Shown: positions 16,638 through 24,622, numbered from the stretch's first letter. The stretch is 64,000 nucleotides of DNA from Pseudazoarcus sp963975885 (GCA_963975885.1 CAXBIS010000007.1:77197-141196); one strand, 5' to 3'. Notes: generated by a model from the letters alone, not told the origin. Translations and numbers: made by a program.

Positions 16638-17065
16638 ACACCGCCCGCGCCCGCAACGCGGCCCAGCACGCCCGCCTGGTGCGGCGCGTGCATGCGGCCG
16701 CGTCGCACCTCAAGCTCGACGACGATACCTACCGCAGCGCCGTCGCCGCCCACGCCGCTGGCAAGCGCAGCAGCAAGGATTGCAGCGTGGCCGAGCTGGA
16801 GGCGGTGATGGAGCACTTCCATCGCGCAGGCTATCCGCGCCCGGACGGCAGCAAGAAACGCCGGCCGCTCACGGCGCCGCAGAAGAAGATGTACGCGCTG
16901 TGGTGCGCCCTGGCCGACGCCGGGCGGGTGCGGGAGCGCAGCATGCGCGGCCTGCTCAAGTGGGTCGAGCATCAGACCGACAACCACGTCCAGGCGCTGG
17001 ACTTCCTCACGCCGGCGCAGGAGCACACCCTGATCGAATCGTTGAAGAAGTGGAGCGAGCGATGA
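16634..17065 (+). CDS. gemA: GemA / Mu gp16-like regulatory protein (DUF1018)
   Basis: A 143-residue protein of the DUF1018 family (Mu gp16/GemA). Typical parts are HLKLDDDTYRSAVAAHAAGK, CSVAELEAVMEHF, and PLTAPQKKMYALWCALADAG with a WVEHQT segment near the end. Mu GemA alters host gene expression and DNA supercoiling during lytic growth. It sits directly before mor, the gene order of Mu, and overlaps neighbours at both ends. Confidence 0.9.
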   Translation: MNTARARNAAQHARLVRRVHAAASHLKLDDDTYRSAVAAHAAGKRSSKDCSVAELEAVMEHFHRAGYPRPDGSKKRRPLTAPQKKMYALWCALADAGRVRERSMRGLLKWVEHQTDNHVQALDFLTPAQEHTLIESLKKWSER

Positions 17066-17487
17066 CCGACGCACCGCGCACCGTGCACGTGGCGGCCGAT
17101 GTGCGCGCACCGCTGGAGGCGCTGTTCGACGAGGCGTATCCGGAGCGGCTGCGCGAGGTGGCCATGCACCTGTACACCGGCCTGATCGAGGCCGACGAGC
17201 TCACCGGCCTGCCGCGCGAGCAGCTCGCCCGCATCGCGCTGGACCAGACCGAGCTGCTCTCGATCGAGCTCGGCGGCGACAGCTTCTACATGCACCGCGG
17301 CCACCGCTACCGGCTGAGCCTGCGCGATCGGCAGATCGCCGCCGAGTTCAACGGCCGCAACCATCACGAGCTGGCCCGCAAGCACGACCTGAGCGTGGTG
17401 CGCATCTATCAGATCCTCGCCGCCATCCGCGAGGAAGAGTTCAGCCGCCGTCAGGGCAAGCTCGGCCTGGAAGAGTCGGGCGCGTAG
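17062..17487 (+). CDS. mor: Mor-family transcription activator
   Basis: A 141-residue activator of the Mor/C family. The C-terminal helix-turn-helix (AAEFNGRNHHELARKHDLSV, then VRIYQILAAIREE) is characteristic. The middle FYMHRGHRYRLSLRD includes the expected beta strand of the dimer interface. In Mu, Mor activates the middle promoter and its relative C activates late promoters. Only one such gene is visible, so it may drive late genes directly, probably through the 22-bp elements before the lysis and head operons. It closes the early operon. Confidence 0.9.
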   Translation: MTDAPRTVHVAADVRAPLEALFDEAYPERLREVAMHLYTGLIEADELTGLPREQLARIALDQTELLSIELGGDSFYMHRGHRYRLSLRDRQIAAEFNGRNHHELARKHDLSVVRIYQILAAIREEEFSRRQGKLGLEESGA

Positions 17488-17539
17488 GCGGCCCTGTGAG
17501 CCCCTGAACGCCCCCGCACCGTGCCAGCGGTCGCGCCGG

Positions 17540-17574
17540 GGTGCGAAAATCGCACCAGGGGCTTTTATAAAAGC
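17540..17574 (+). terminator. Hairpin region after mor, candidate terminator
   Basis: GGTGCG and CGCACC (loop AAAAT) form a six-pair hairpin. It is followed by a 14-base perfect palindrome, GCTTTTATAAAAGC. The stretch separates mor from a convergent reverse-strand gene, so a bidirectional stop is plausible, though no long T run follows. Confidence 0.45.
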
Positions 17575-17588
17575 TCGCGGCGGCATCC

Positions 17589-18308
17589 TCAGGGCGAGGA
17601 ATCAAGCCCCAGCGATTGGTTTAGCCCGACCGCCGCTTCGAGGATCAAGGCGATGAGCTCGTCCATCGTCGTAAATAACTCACCCAGCGGCCTTCTCGGG
17701 AAGTGTGCATTCCGGTACGAGAATGCATCGGCGTAAATCCCATAGACGTGCTGATCGCCCGCGGCGTCACGCTCCAGGCTTTGCGGTGTTTGGATGAGGT
17801 GGCGGTGCTTCGCGATGTTCACGAAGGCATTCACATACGAGTACGGTGCCGATCCGACAATTGTCGCGACGCGATCTCGTCCTTCGGCCGATAGTCTCTC
17901 GCGCTGACGGTATAGGGACGCGATGTCGCAGCGATCCGGTGAGAGCGGTTCAGACGAGGACAAGCCGTTTTCGAGCTGGGCGTACATATCGACCGATGAT
18001 CGGAGGACATGCATGGCCGCAACAGAGTTGGCTTGCAGCGCGGCTACTGCAAGGTCGCATTTTTCCTGTTCCTTGCTTTGCGACAGCATGAACCTCAGCG
18101 CCGCCATGATTCCACCTGTCTGCATGTGCCGTCGCAGCTCGTCGAGCGCGGCATCGAATTGATCTCTGTGGTACCAGTAGAAGCGATTGAATGAGACCCC
18201 GATCGAGTCAGCGGCTTGCACGAGCCGCATCTTCCGTTCTTCCTCGAAGTCAGTATTCCGGATGTATTGGCGCAGCACGCGGATGTCCCACCTACGATCG
18301 TTCATCAC
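17589..18308 (-). CDS. Accessory (moron) protein of unknown function
   Basis: A 239-residue mostly helical protein on the strand opposite to its phage neighbours. The start MMNDRRWDIRVLRQYIRN is unusually basic. AFVNIAKHRHLIQ resembles a motif of some HEPN-like helical domains, but the match is too weak to assign a family. Its reversed orientation between mor and the head operon marks it as a moron that could be expressed in the lysogen, and phage exclusion is a reasonable guess. No function can be claimed. Confidence 0.6.
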   Translation of the reverse strand: MMNDRRWDIRVLRQYIRNTDFEEERKMRLVQAADSIGVSFNRFYWYHRDQFDAALDELRRHMQTGGIMAALRFMLSQSKEQEKCDLAVAALQANSVAAMHVLRSSVDMYAQLENGLSSSEPLSPDRCDIASLYRQRERLSAEGRDRVATIVGSAPYSYVNAFVNIAKHRHLIQTPQSLERDAAGDQHVYGIYADAFSYRNAHFPRRPLGELFTTMDELIALILEAAVGLNQSLGLDSSP

Positions 18309-18323
18309 TCCCCCTGCAAGTAG

Positions 18324-18351
18324 CTAGAGCGTTTCGCGGGCGAATAATGCC
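18324..18351 (+). repeat. Degenerate copy of the late promoter element
   Basis: CTAGAGCGTTTCGCGGGCGA followed by ATAATGCC aligns without gaps to the element before the head operon at 19 of 28 positions, in the same orientation. No rightward gene starts after it for about 780 bases; instead a reverse-strand gene follows. It may be a decayed promoter left behind when the accessory gene entered. The rest of the 138-base gap shows no clear feature. Confidence 0.4.
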
Positions 18352-18446
18352 ATTCACACGAAAGGCCGAGCGCCACTGAAGACGGGCGACGTCGCAAGCA
18401 CAACACGAGTAGCCGCTACGAGGATGGCAGCACATGTGGGAATTGG

Positions 18447-19049
18447 TCACCCGGCAATAACGCCCAGCCCAGGCAGTGCCGAAAGCACGGTACCGGCGAT
18501 CACGAACCACAGGCCCGCAATGGTGAGGTCCAGCCCGCCGGTGGTGGCGTCTTCGAGATCCTGCCGAAGTGCGGCTACGCCATTGGCGAGCCGCCTGCTC
18601 TCGTCGCTCACCTTGTGGTCCAGTCCCGCATCGGCCGCGCGCATCTCGGCGCGCACCTTTCCGAGGTCGTCAGAGACCTGTTCGAAGTTGTACTCGACCG
18701 CCGCGACAATCTCGCTGATTGGAGAATCCGGGTCGAGCGGCCTTCTGATGCTCGCATCCATCGTGGCCCTCATCTTTCCGAGTGCGATCATGTCGGCGCT
18801 TGCTTCGTGCTCTTCTGGGCCGGTGGGCTGCAGCAGTGACCGGCGCAGTCGTTCAAGGAGGCTGGGCTTTCGGAATTGCCTCGCCAACTCGCTGACGCCG
18901 AGCAGTGCCATCAGCGCACCTAGCAGCAAGAGCACAAGTCCTGCTACGGTGAGCGGGCGTGGGCTGTACATCGCATATGCTGCGGCGAGTGCAACGATGA
19001 CAACCACCGCGATGATCGCGAATGACACCGGCAGAACGAATCGCTTCAC
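18447..19049 (-). CDS. Accessory membrane protein of unknown function
   Basis: A 200-residue protein with two N-terminal membrane helices (FAIIAVVVIVALAAAYAMY; VAGLVLLLLGALMALLGV), a charged cytoplasmic or periplasmic middle, and a third hydrophobic segment at the C-terminus (LWFVIAGTVLSALPGLGV). It lies on the reverse strand just before the head operon and is bracketed by two copies of the late element. Phage-encoded membrane proteins in such sites often affect superinfection, but nothing in the sequence proves it. Confidence 0.6.
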   Translation of the reverse strand: MKRFVLPVSFAIIAVVVIVALAAAYAMYSPRPLTVAGLVLLLLGALMALLGVSELARQFRKPSLLERLRRSLLQPTGPEEHEASADMIALGKMRATMDASIRRPLDPDSPISEIVAAVEYNFEQVSDDLGKVRAEMRAADAGLDHKVSDESRRLANGVAALRQDLEDATTGGLDLTIAGLWFVIAGTVLSALPGLGVIAG

Positions 19050-19074
19050 GACCTAATCCCCCGCACCCGTTGAA

Positions 19075-19096
19075 ATATCTAAAACGCTTTACCGGG
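19075..19096 (+). promoter_or_regulatory. Candidate late promoter/activator element for the head and tail arm
   Basis: ATATCTAAAACGCTTTACCG followed by GG is identical to the element upstream of the holin, and here ends 34 bases before the protease start. The continuation TAATCATGCC is partly shared with a third, degenerate copy. Its placement ahead of both late operons argues for a common activator site. Promoter function is inferred. Confidence 0.65.
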
Positions 19097-19129
19097 TAAT
19101 CATGCCACCTCGCACGCAAAGTGCGGGGC

Positions 19130-20128
19130 ATGGATAAGGCAACGCTCCCCACCGATATCGAGATCTTCCGCGCCGGCAGTCACGTCGACGGCCAGGGCGT
19201 GACGCGTCATTACACACGCGCCGATATCGTGCAGATGGCCGAAGGCTACGACCCGGCGCTGCACGAAGCCCCGCTGACGGTTGGACACCCCGAGCACGAC
19301 CTGCCGGCCTACGGCTGGGTGCGTCGCCTGGTGGCCGACGGCGATCGCCTGGTGCTGCGCGAGCACCGCGACGTGGAGCCGCAGTTTGCCGAGATGGTGC
19401 GCACGCGCCGTTTCCCGAAGCGTTCGACTTCCTTCTATTCCCCCGACCACCCCGGCAACCCCAAGCCGGGTAGCTGGTACGTCCGTCACATCGGTTTTCT
19501 GGGCGCGCAGCCGCCCGGTGTGAAGGGGTTGAAGGAGATCGCCTTCGCTGATGACCCGGACGTCGTGTGCGTCAGTTTTTCCGAGGCCGATGACTCCGGC
19601 CAAACCACTCAGGAGCAAGAGCAAATGGAAAAGGACAAGGAAGCGCTCACCGCAGCCCAGGCCGAGGCCAAAGCCGCCGATGAACGCGCGAAGAAAGCCG
19701 AGGCCGAGGCCAAGGCCGCCCAGGAACAACTGGCCCAGTTCGCCGAACAGCAGCGCAGCGCCACGCATGAGGCGCACGTGTCGTTCGCCGAAGCGCAGGT
19801 GAAGGCCGGCCGGCTGCTGCCGAAGGACAAGGGCTCTGCGGTGGCGGTGCTGGATCTGCTGGCCGCATCCAAGCCGGTGGAGTTCTCCGAAGGCGACACC
19901 ACCAAGAAGGTGCAGCCGGTGGAGTGGCTCAAGAACCTGCTCTCGAACGCCAAGCCGGCCGTGCAGTTTGGCGAGCACGCTCCCGGCAACGCCGGCGGTG
20001 GCCATGCCGAGGCGCCGGCCGACGACGCCGAGCTGGACAAGCGGGCCAAGGCCTACGCGGCGCAACACAAGGTCAGCTACGCCGAAGCGGTGAATGCCGT
20101 CGTGGCCACCTACACGAGCGGCGCCTGA
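19130..20128 (+). CDS. Phage head maturation protease/scaffold (Mu I/Z-like)
   Basis: A 332-residue protein, first gene of the head operon. The N-terminal half (LHEAPLTVGHPEHDLPAYGW, TRRFPKRSTSFYSP) matches the Mu-like prophage I protease family. The second half is an alanine/lysine/glutamate-rich coiled coil typical of a scaffold, ending in a helical C-terminus (VSYAEAVNAVV). The protease cleaves scaffold and itself during prohead maturation. ATG (MDKATLP) is chosen over a GTG three codons upstream. An internal start probably makes the scaffold alone. Confidence 0.88.
   Translation: MDKATLPTDIEIFRAGSHVDGQGVTRHYTRADIVQMAEGYDPALHEAPLTVGHPEHDLPAYGWVRRLVADGDRLVLREHRDVEPQFAEMVRTRRFPKRSTSFYSPDHPGNPKPGSWYVRHIGFLGAQPPGVKGLKEIAFADDPDVVCVSFSEADDSGQTTQEQEQMEKDKEALTAAQAEAKAADERAKKAEAEAKAAQEQLAQFAEQQRSATHEAHVSFAEAQVKAGRLLPKDKGSAVAVLDLLAASKPVEFSEGDTTKKVQPVEWLKNLLSNAKPAVQFGEHAPGNAGGGHAEAPADDAELDKRAKAYAAQHKVSYAEAVNAVVATYTSGA
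19625..20128 (+). CDS. Nested scaffold protein from internal start (Mu Z-like)
   Basis: An in-frame ATG with GGAG ten bases upstream lies at the junction of the protease and coiled-coil parts and would give a 167-residue product beginning MEKDKEALTAAQAEAK. Mu makes its scaffold Z from an internal start in gene I in the same way. The ribosome-binding site and domain boundary support it, but expression is inferred. Confidence 0.55.
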   Translation: MEKDKEALTAAQAEAKAADERAKKAEAEAKAAQEQLAQFAEQQRSATHEAHVSFAEAQVKAGRLLPKDKGSAVAVLDLLAASKPVEFSEGDTTKKVQPVEWLKNLLSNAKPAVQFGEHAPGNAGGGHAEAPADDAELDKRAKAYAAQHKVSYAEAVNAVVATYTSGA

Positions 20129-20169
20129 GCGCCGGTCACTGACCCCGAATCACACGAGGACACGCAATC

Positions 20170-21129
20170 ATGATGACGGCCGACGAAATCCGCCTGAAGC
20201 AGAACCCCGTCCTGACCAACCTGTTGCTGGGGATGGGCCAGGGCACGATGGTCGCCGAGCGACTGTTCCCGCGCCTGCCGCAGGCGCTGTCGAAGGTGGT
20301 CATTGCCCAGGTGGGCGAGGAGCGCTTCCGCCAGTACAACCTGCGCCGCGCGCCGGGCAGTGCCACCAAGCGCGTGAGCATCAAGTACGACGGCAAGACG
20401 TACGAGGTGAACCAGTACTCGGTCGAGATCCCGATGCCGCGCGAGCTGATTCGCGAGAGCGAGGAGTCGCGCCGCCTGAACCTGACGGCCAACCTCGATA
20501 TCAGCCGCATCGCGATGTCGACGGCCAATGCCATCCTCGCGCTGGACTACGAGATCGAGGTGGCGGCGCTGGCGACGACTTCCGGCACCTACCCTGGCGG
20601 AAACGTGCTGGCGCTGTCCGGCGCCACCAAGTGGAGCCACGCCGACGGCACGCCGGTGACCGATATCACGGCGGCTGCCGAGACTATCCGCAAGAAGGTC
20701 GGCCGTCGTCCGAACCAGCTCACGCTGTCGGCCGACGCGGCCGTCGCCCTGCGCCATAACGCCGAGGTGAAGACCTACCTGCCCAACACCCAGATGGGTC
20801 CGGCGACGATCGACCAGCTCAAGAGCATCCTCAACGTCGAGGAGATCGTGGTCGGCGACGCCATCGTGGTGGGCGAGGACGACGAGAGCAGCGACGTGTG
20901 GGGCAACAACGCGGTGCTGGCCTACGTGCCGGCGATGGGCGGCACGAATGGCGACATCTCGCTGGCGGAGCCGGCCTTCGGCTTCACCAACGTGATGGAT
21001 GGCCACCCCTTTGCCGAGCAGCCGTACTACGACAACGGGTTCAAGTCGTGGGTCTACGGCGCGACCTACGAGCGCAAGCCCAACATCGCCTACCCGGGCG
21101 CCGGCTTCCTGTTCCAGAACCCGAAGTAA
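20170..21129 (+). CDS. Major capsid protein
   Basis: A 319-residue protein directly after the protease/scaffold, the usual place and size of the major head subunit. Features include a helical N-terminus, EVNQYSVEIPMPRELIRESE, and KKVGRRPNQLTLSADAAVAL. The C-terminus (WVYGATYERKPNIAYPGAGF) is typical of HK97-fold capsid proteins of transposable phages. Two consecutive ATGs follow GAGGACACGCAATC. A GC hairpin downstream may reduce read-through so that capsid is made in excess. Confidence 0.85.
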   Translation: MMTADEIRLKQNPVLTNLLLGMGQGTMVAERLFPRLPQALSKVVIAQVGEERFRQYNLRRAPGSATKRVSIKYDGKTYEVNQYSVEIPMPRELIRESEESRRLNLTANLDISRIAMSTANAILALDYEIEVAALATTSGTYPGGNVLALSGATKWSHADGTPVTDITAAAETIRKKVGRRPNQLTLSADAAVALRHNAEVKTYLPNTQMGPATIDQLKSILNVEEIVVGDAIVVGEDDESSDVWGNNAVLAYVPAMGGTNGDISLAEPAFGFTNVMDGHPFAEQPYYDNGFKSWVYGATYERKPNIAYPGAGFLFQNPK

Positions 21130-21147
21130 TCGACGCTATCCGCAGGC

Positions 21148-21163
21148 GGGGCGCCGTGCGCCC
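21148..21163 (+). terminator. Hairpin after the capsid gene, possible attenuator
   Basis: GGGCGC and GCGCCC with loop CGTG form a strong hairpin in the 75-base gap after the capsid gene. There is no T run, so it would be an attenuator or mRNA-stabilising end rather than a full terminator. Confidence 0.35.
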
Positions 21164-21204
21164 TGCTGGCCGGAATACCGCAGCCACCCAATCAGGAGAA
21201 GAAC

Positions 21205-21696
21205 ATGTCGAAGCAGCGCATTGCCCTGGTGTGCATCGCTTTGCACGCCGCAGTGGGCCGCATCAATTTGAAGCCCGGCGAGGTGTTGCCGGACGATATC
21301 GACCCGCGCGCGCTGCGCGAACTGGAGCGCCTCAAGGCGTTCCGGGTGGAAGCGGCTGAAACGAACTCCTCCTCCAAGGATGCCGGTGAGCCCACGGGCG
21401 ACCCGGGCGCGGCCGGCGGCGCAAACGCCGGCACCAATACCAGTGAGAGCGGCAGCGGCTCGGAGGGCGGGGGCAATGCCTCGCCCTCCGTGACGGAAGG
21501 CGACGCGCTGCCCAGCCTCAACACGGCGGACGCCGATGCGCTCGAGCAGCTTGGCCTGAGCGCCACCCAGGCCACGCGCCTGGTCGAGTGGCGCGCCGGG
21601 CTTGGCCGGCCGATCGAGTCGGTGGACGAGATCACCGCGGTCAATGGCATCGGCCCCGCGACGGTGGAGGAAATCCGCCCGCGGGTGACGGTGTAA
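21205..21696 (+). CDS. Head-associated protein with FluMu-like N-terminus and helix-hairpin-helix end
   Basis: A 163-residue protein in three parts. The N-terminus (LHAAVGRINLKPGEVLPDDI) resembles the FluMu N-terminal domain of Mu gp35-type proteins. A glycine/serine-rich linker of about 40 residues follows. The C-terminal domain (WRAGLGRPIESVDEITAVNG, then IGPATVEEIRPRV) is a helix-hairpin-helix like that of ComEA and could touch DNA. A strong AGGAGAAG precedes the ATG. The precise role in the head is unknown. Confidence 0.7.
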   Translation: MSKQRIALVCIALHAAVGRINLKPGEVLPDDIDPRALRELERLKAFRVEAAETNSSSKDAGEPTGDPGAAGGANAGTNTSESGSGSEGGGNASPSVTEGDALPSLNTADADALEQLGLSATQATRLVEWRAGLGRPIESVDEITAVNGIGPATVEEIRPRVTV

Positions 21697-21727
21697 CTGC
21701 AAGTCCCTTTCGACAGGAGAAAGCATC

Positions 21728-22096
21728 ATGCGTCAGTACGACAAACAGCACGCCGCCACGGTGGTGCTCACAGCGGCGGTGGAGCCGCACCGGCTGATCA
21801 GCTTCGGCGGCGGCTACGCGGTCGGCACGGCCGGCGCCGGCGGTGCGACGGACGCCCAGGGCGTGTCGGAGACGGGCGGCGCGATCGGCGAGGCGATCAG
21901 CGTCGTCACCGACTATTCGTACCTCGTCGTGGCCGGCGGTGAAGTGGCTGCCGGTGCCTTCATCAAGCCCGGCACGGACGGCAAGGCGGTGGCCGGCAGC
22001 ATCACCGACAACTGCGGCCGTGCCCTGTCTGCCGCTGCGGCCGACGGCGACCTGATCGAGGTCGTCCTGCAGCCGCACGTGCATCCGACCTCGTAA
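21728..22096 (+). CDS. DUF2190 capsid decoration (cement) protein
   Basis: A 122-residue, beta-rich, glycine/alanine-rich protein with AAVEPHRLISFGGGYAVG and the family-typical VVAGGEVAAGAFIKPGTDGK. DUF2190 proteins sit on the outside of the capsid and stabilise it. The ATG follows ACAGGAGAAAGC, and the place after the capsid gene fits. Confidence 0.78.
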   Translation: MRQYDKQHAATVVLTAAVEPHRLISFGGGYAVGTAGAGGATDAQGVSETGGAIGEAISVVTDYSYLVVAGGEVAAGAFIKPGTDGKAVAGSITDNCGRALSAAAADGDLIEVVLQPHVHPTS

Positions 22097-22101
22097 GCGA
22101 T

Positions 22102-22611
22102 ATGAGCCGCTACGCCACCCTCGAAGATCTCGTGCGCATCGCGTCGAACGGCTGGGATGAACTCGCCCAGCGCGGTTCGCGCGATCGGCGTGTGACCGGT
22201 GTGCTCTTGCGCACGCTGGCCGAGGGTGGCGATACCAGCGGCTTCCCGCCCGAGGCGGTGACCGAGGCCGGGTACGCGCTGGACGTGCTCAACGACAGCC
22301 TGGACCGGGCGAGCCGGCACGCCGACACCTACATCGCACCGCGCGCGCCGACGCCGGTCAGCGCGGAACTGCTCGAGCGAAGTGACCTGCCGAGCGTCGT
22401 CGCGGCAATTGCCCTGCGTCGCCTCTACGGGACGACGGTGCCCGAGGCGGTTCTCGCCGGCACGGCCTGGGCCGACAAGTATCTGCGCGACTTCGCGGAT
22501 GGGCGGGTCAGTCTGGGAGCCGGCGCCCCGGCGCCCGGTGGCGACAACCTCACGTATCACGGCTTCGGGCCGCGCGGCATTACCGACGACACGCTGCGGG
22601 GCTTCGAGTGA
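22102..22611 (+). CDS. Head-tail connector, Mu gp36-like (DUF1320)
   Basis: A 169-residue protein matching the DUF1320/gp36 family: it begins MSRYATLEDLVRIASNGWDE and ends with helices such as VVAAIALRRLYGTTVPEAV. Members act as an adaptor ring between portal and tail. It is followed with a GTGA overlap by the gp37-like gene, as in other Mu-like phages. Confidence 0.82.
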   Translation: MSRYATLEDLVRIASNGWDELAQRGSRDRRVTGVLLRTLAEGGDTSGFPPEAVTEAGYALDVLNDSLDRASRHADTYIAPRAPTPVSAELLERSDLPSVVAAIALRRLYGTTVPEAVLAGTAWADKYLRDFADGRVSLGAGAPAPGGDNLTYHGFGPRGITDDTLRGFE

Positions 22612-23051
22612 CCCCGGGCGAAGACTTCCTGTTCTTGGAGGGCCTGATCGTTCCGCACCTGAAGACGGTGCTCGGCGAGCAGATCTTCGTGGAGCGCGCC
22701 GCCGATCTCGCGGGCGTGATGGAGAGCGGGCAGAACACGCCCGCCGTGCATGTGCTGTATCGCGGTTACCGCCCTTCGAACGCGGAGACCGATGGGTTCG
22801 TCGGCGTGATCCAGACCTGGCTGACCGTGATCGCGGTGCGCAACGTGCGCGCCGAACGATCCGGCGAAGACGCCAGGCTGGAAGCCGGGCCGATCGTCTC
22901 GACAGTCATCAAGGGCTTGCACGGGCAGCGCTTCAAGGGCGCACGACCGTTCAGGCTCGCCCCGGCGCCGTCGGCAGGATTCGGTGCCGGTTTCTTGTAT
23001 CTGCCGCTGGCCTGGGAGGTCGGCGTCTACATCACCAACCCTTGCGGGTAA
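22608..23051 (+). CDS. Mu gp37-like protein (DUF1834, tail terminator/completion)
   Basis: A 147-residue protein resembling the gp37/DUF1834 family. It carries ESGQNTPAVHVLYRGYRPSN, QTWLTVIAVRNV and ends LAWEVGVYITNPCG. These proteins cap the tail tube and join it to the head. The GTG start overlaps the previous stop (GTGA). Confidence 0.75.
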   Translation: MTPGEDFLFLEGLIVPHLKTVLGEQIFVERAADLAGVMESGQNTPAVHVLYRGYRPSNAETDGFVGVIQTWLTVIAVRNVRAERSGEDARLEAGPIVSTVIKGLHGQRFKGARPFRLAPAPSAGFGAGFLYLPLAWEVGVYITNPCG

Positions 23052-23070
23052 CCAGGACGGGAGGTCCGAA

Positions 23071-23280
23071 ATGGCCATCAAGCTGCTCAAGCCCCACACC
23101 CACCGCGGCCGCGCGTACCCGGCCAGCACGCCCGACCGGGCGGTCATCTTGCGCGATCTGCGCCCCGACCAGGAAGCGTGGCTGGTGGCACGTGGCGTCG
23201 GGGAGCCCGTGTCGGAGTCGTCTGCGAAGGGCGCGGACGAACCGACGGGCGACAAGCGCGCGGCCAGCAAGCGCGCGTAG
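23071..23280 (+). CDS. Small hypothetical phage protein (gp38 position)
   Basis: A 69-residue protein starting MAIKLLKPHTHRGRAYPAST, with a charged lysine/alanine-rich C-terminal tail. It lies between the gp37-like and tail tube genes, where Mu-like phages have a short gp38-type gene. GGGAGGTCC precedes the ATG. Function unknown. Confidence 0.65.
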   Translation: MAIKLLKPHTHRGRAYPASTPDRAVILRDLRPDQEAWLVARGVGEPVSESSAKGADEPTGDKRAASKRA

Positions 23281-23312
23281 ACCGCCTCACCAGCACGTAA
23301 CCGGAGAGAACC

Positions 23313-24113
23313 ATGAACAAAGACACCCCGATGATCTGGTCCGGCCAGGGGCCGGTGATGATCGGCACCTTCGACACCACGCGCGGCAAGCCCGAGATGG
23401 GCTACCTGGTGGATCTGTACCGCATCGGATGCGGCACCAGCCAGCTCAACACCAACCTGACGCGCGAGACCAAGGAGCTCAAGGAGAGCTGCTCGGGTCA
23501 GCGCCTGACGCTCAAGGAGCTCGAGACCGGCAAGGCGATGAGCGTGTCGCTGGCGATGTACCAGTTCAGCGGCCGCACGCTGGCTGCCGCGCTCTACAGC
23601 GAGGCGCTGGAGGTGGCGAGCGGTGCGGTCACCGACGAGGTGCTGGCGGAGCTTGCCGCCGGCGACTACTTCACGCTGCGGCACACCAAGGTGTCGGACG
23701 TGGTGATCGTCGATTCGTCCGATCCGGTGAAGAACTACGTGCTCGACACCAACTACACGATCGAGGACGCCGACCACGCCCGCATGCGCCTGCTCGAGCA
23801 CCCGGCCGACCACACCGAACCGGTGATGGTCGATTACAGCTACGGCGCCTACACCAACATGCGCGCGTTCTCCAAACGCAACGTCGAGCGCGGGGTGATC
23901 TTCAACGGCGTCAACCAGGACGGTCAGAAGGCCCGCCTGATCATCCCGCGTGTGAACCTCGCGCTGGGTGGCGACTTCGGCTGGATCTCCGACGAAGAGG
24001 CGTCGCTGACGATGTCCGGCAACGTGCTCTACGTGCCGGAACTGGAAGCGGACGACGAGTACGGCGGCTTTGCCCGCGTCTCGCTGTTCGACGACGTGCC
24101 GGTGACGCCGTAA
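23313..24113 (+). CDS. Major tail tube protein
   Basis: A 266-residue beta-rich protein between the tail terminator and chaperone/tape measure genes, the standard site of the major tail protein. Stretches such as KAMSVSLAMYQFSGRTLAAA and FVARVS-like beta strands near the C-terminus fit a tube subunit. No sheath gene accompanies it, so the tail should be non-contractile. Its last base A is shared with the next start. Assignment is by position and size. Confidence 0.7.
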   Translation: MNKDTPMIWSGQGPVMIGTFDTTRGKPEMGYLVDLYRIGCGTSQLNTNLTRETKELKESCSGQRLTLKELETGKAMSVSLAMYQFSGRTLAAALYSEALEVASGAVTDEVLAELAAGDYFTLRHTKVSDVVIVDSSDPVKNYVLDTNYTIEDADHARMRLLEHPADHTEPVMVDYSYGAYTNMRAFSKRNVERGVIFNGVNQDGQKARLIIPRVNLALGGDFGWISDEEASLTMSGNVLYVPELEADDEYGGFARVSLFDDVPVTP

Positions 24114-24622
24114 TGGCGCGGGTACGCAGATCGGCCGCGTCGGCGGCGAAGCCGGCGCCGGCCGAGAACGACCTGGACGTGCTCTTCCCCGACCGCGACA
24201 TCGAGGTCGGTGGCGCAAAGGTCACGGTGCGCGAGCTGCGCTTCGAGGAACAGATCCTGCACCATGCGCTGCTCAACCGCGTGGTCGAGGATCTGGCCGC
24301 GATCCCGCTCGATGCGCTGGAGAGTGGCGAGGGCGTGAATCTGGTGCTCGATGCCATCTTCCGTCACTGGGAAAGCCTGCGCCCGTTGGTGGCGCTGTCG
24401 GCGGACCAGAGCGAGGACTGGGTGCGCGAACTCTCCGGGCAGGACGGCGAGACGCTGGTGCTGGTGTGGTGGGCGGTGAACCAGGGTTTTTTCATCCGCC
24501 GCCTGCTGCGCCCGGCAATCGCGCAGCGGGCGATGCGCCCGGCTGGGGCGAAGTCTTCGCCACCCTCATCGAACACGGACACCGCCGCGCCGAACTCGGC
24601 CAGTACACCGCCCGGCAGCTGA
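24113..24622 (+). CDS. Tail assembly chaperone, unshifted G-type product
   Basis: A 169-residue protein beginning MARVRRSAASAAKPAPAEND. The folded part includes EVGGAKVTVRELRFEEQILH and a tryptophan-rich DGETLVLVWWAVNQGFF. After the slippery site the zero-frame tail is low-complexity and serine/proline-rich, as is common for the unshifted product. It lies between tail tube and tape measure genes, where G/GT chaperones occur. Confidence 0.75.
   Translation: MARVRRSAASAAKPAPAENDLDVLFPDRDIEVGGAKVTVRELRFEEQILHHALLNRVVEDLAAIPLDALESGEGVNLVLDAIFRHWESLRPLVALSADQSEDWVRELSGQDGETLVLVWWAVNQGFFIRRLLRPAIAQRAMRPAGAKSSPPSSNTDTAAPNSASTPPGS

Noticed and set aside
17561..17574. The palindrome GCTTTTATAAAAGC as a phage attachment or resolution site
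   Set aside because: Transposable phages need no such site, and its place after mor fits a transcription end better.
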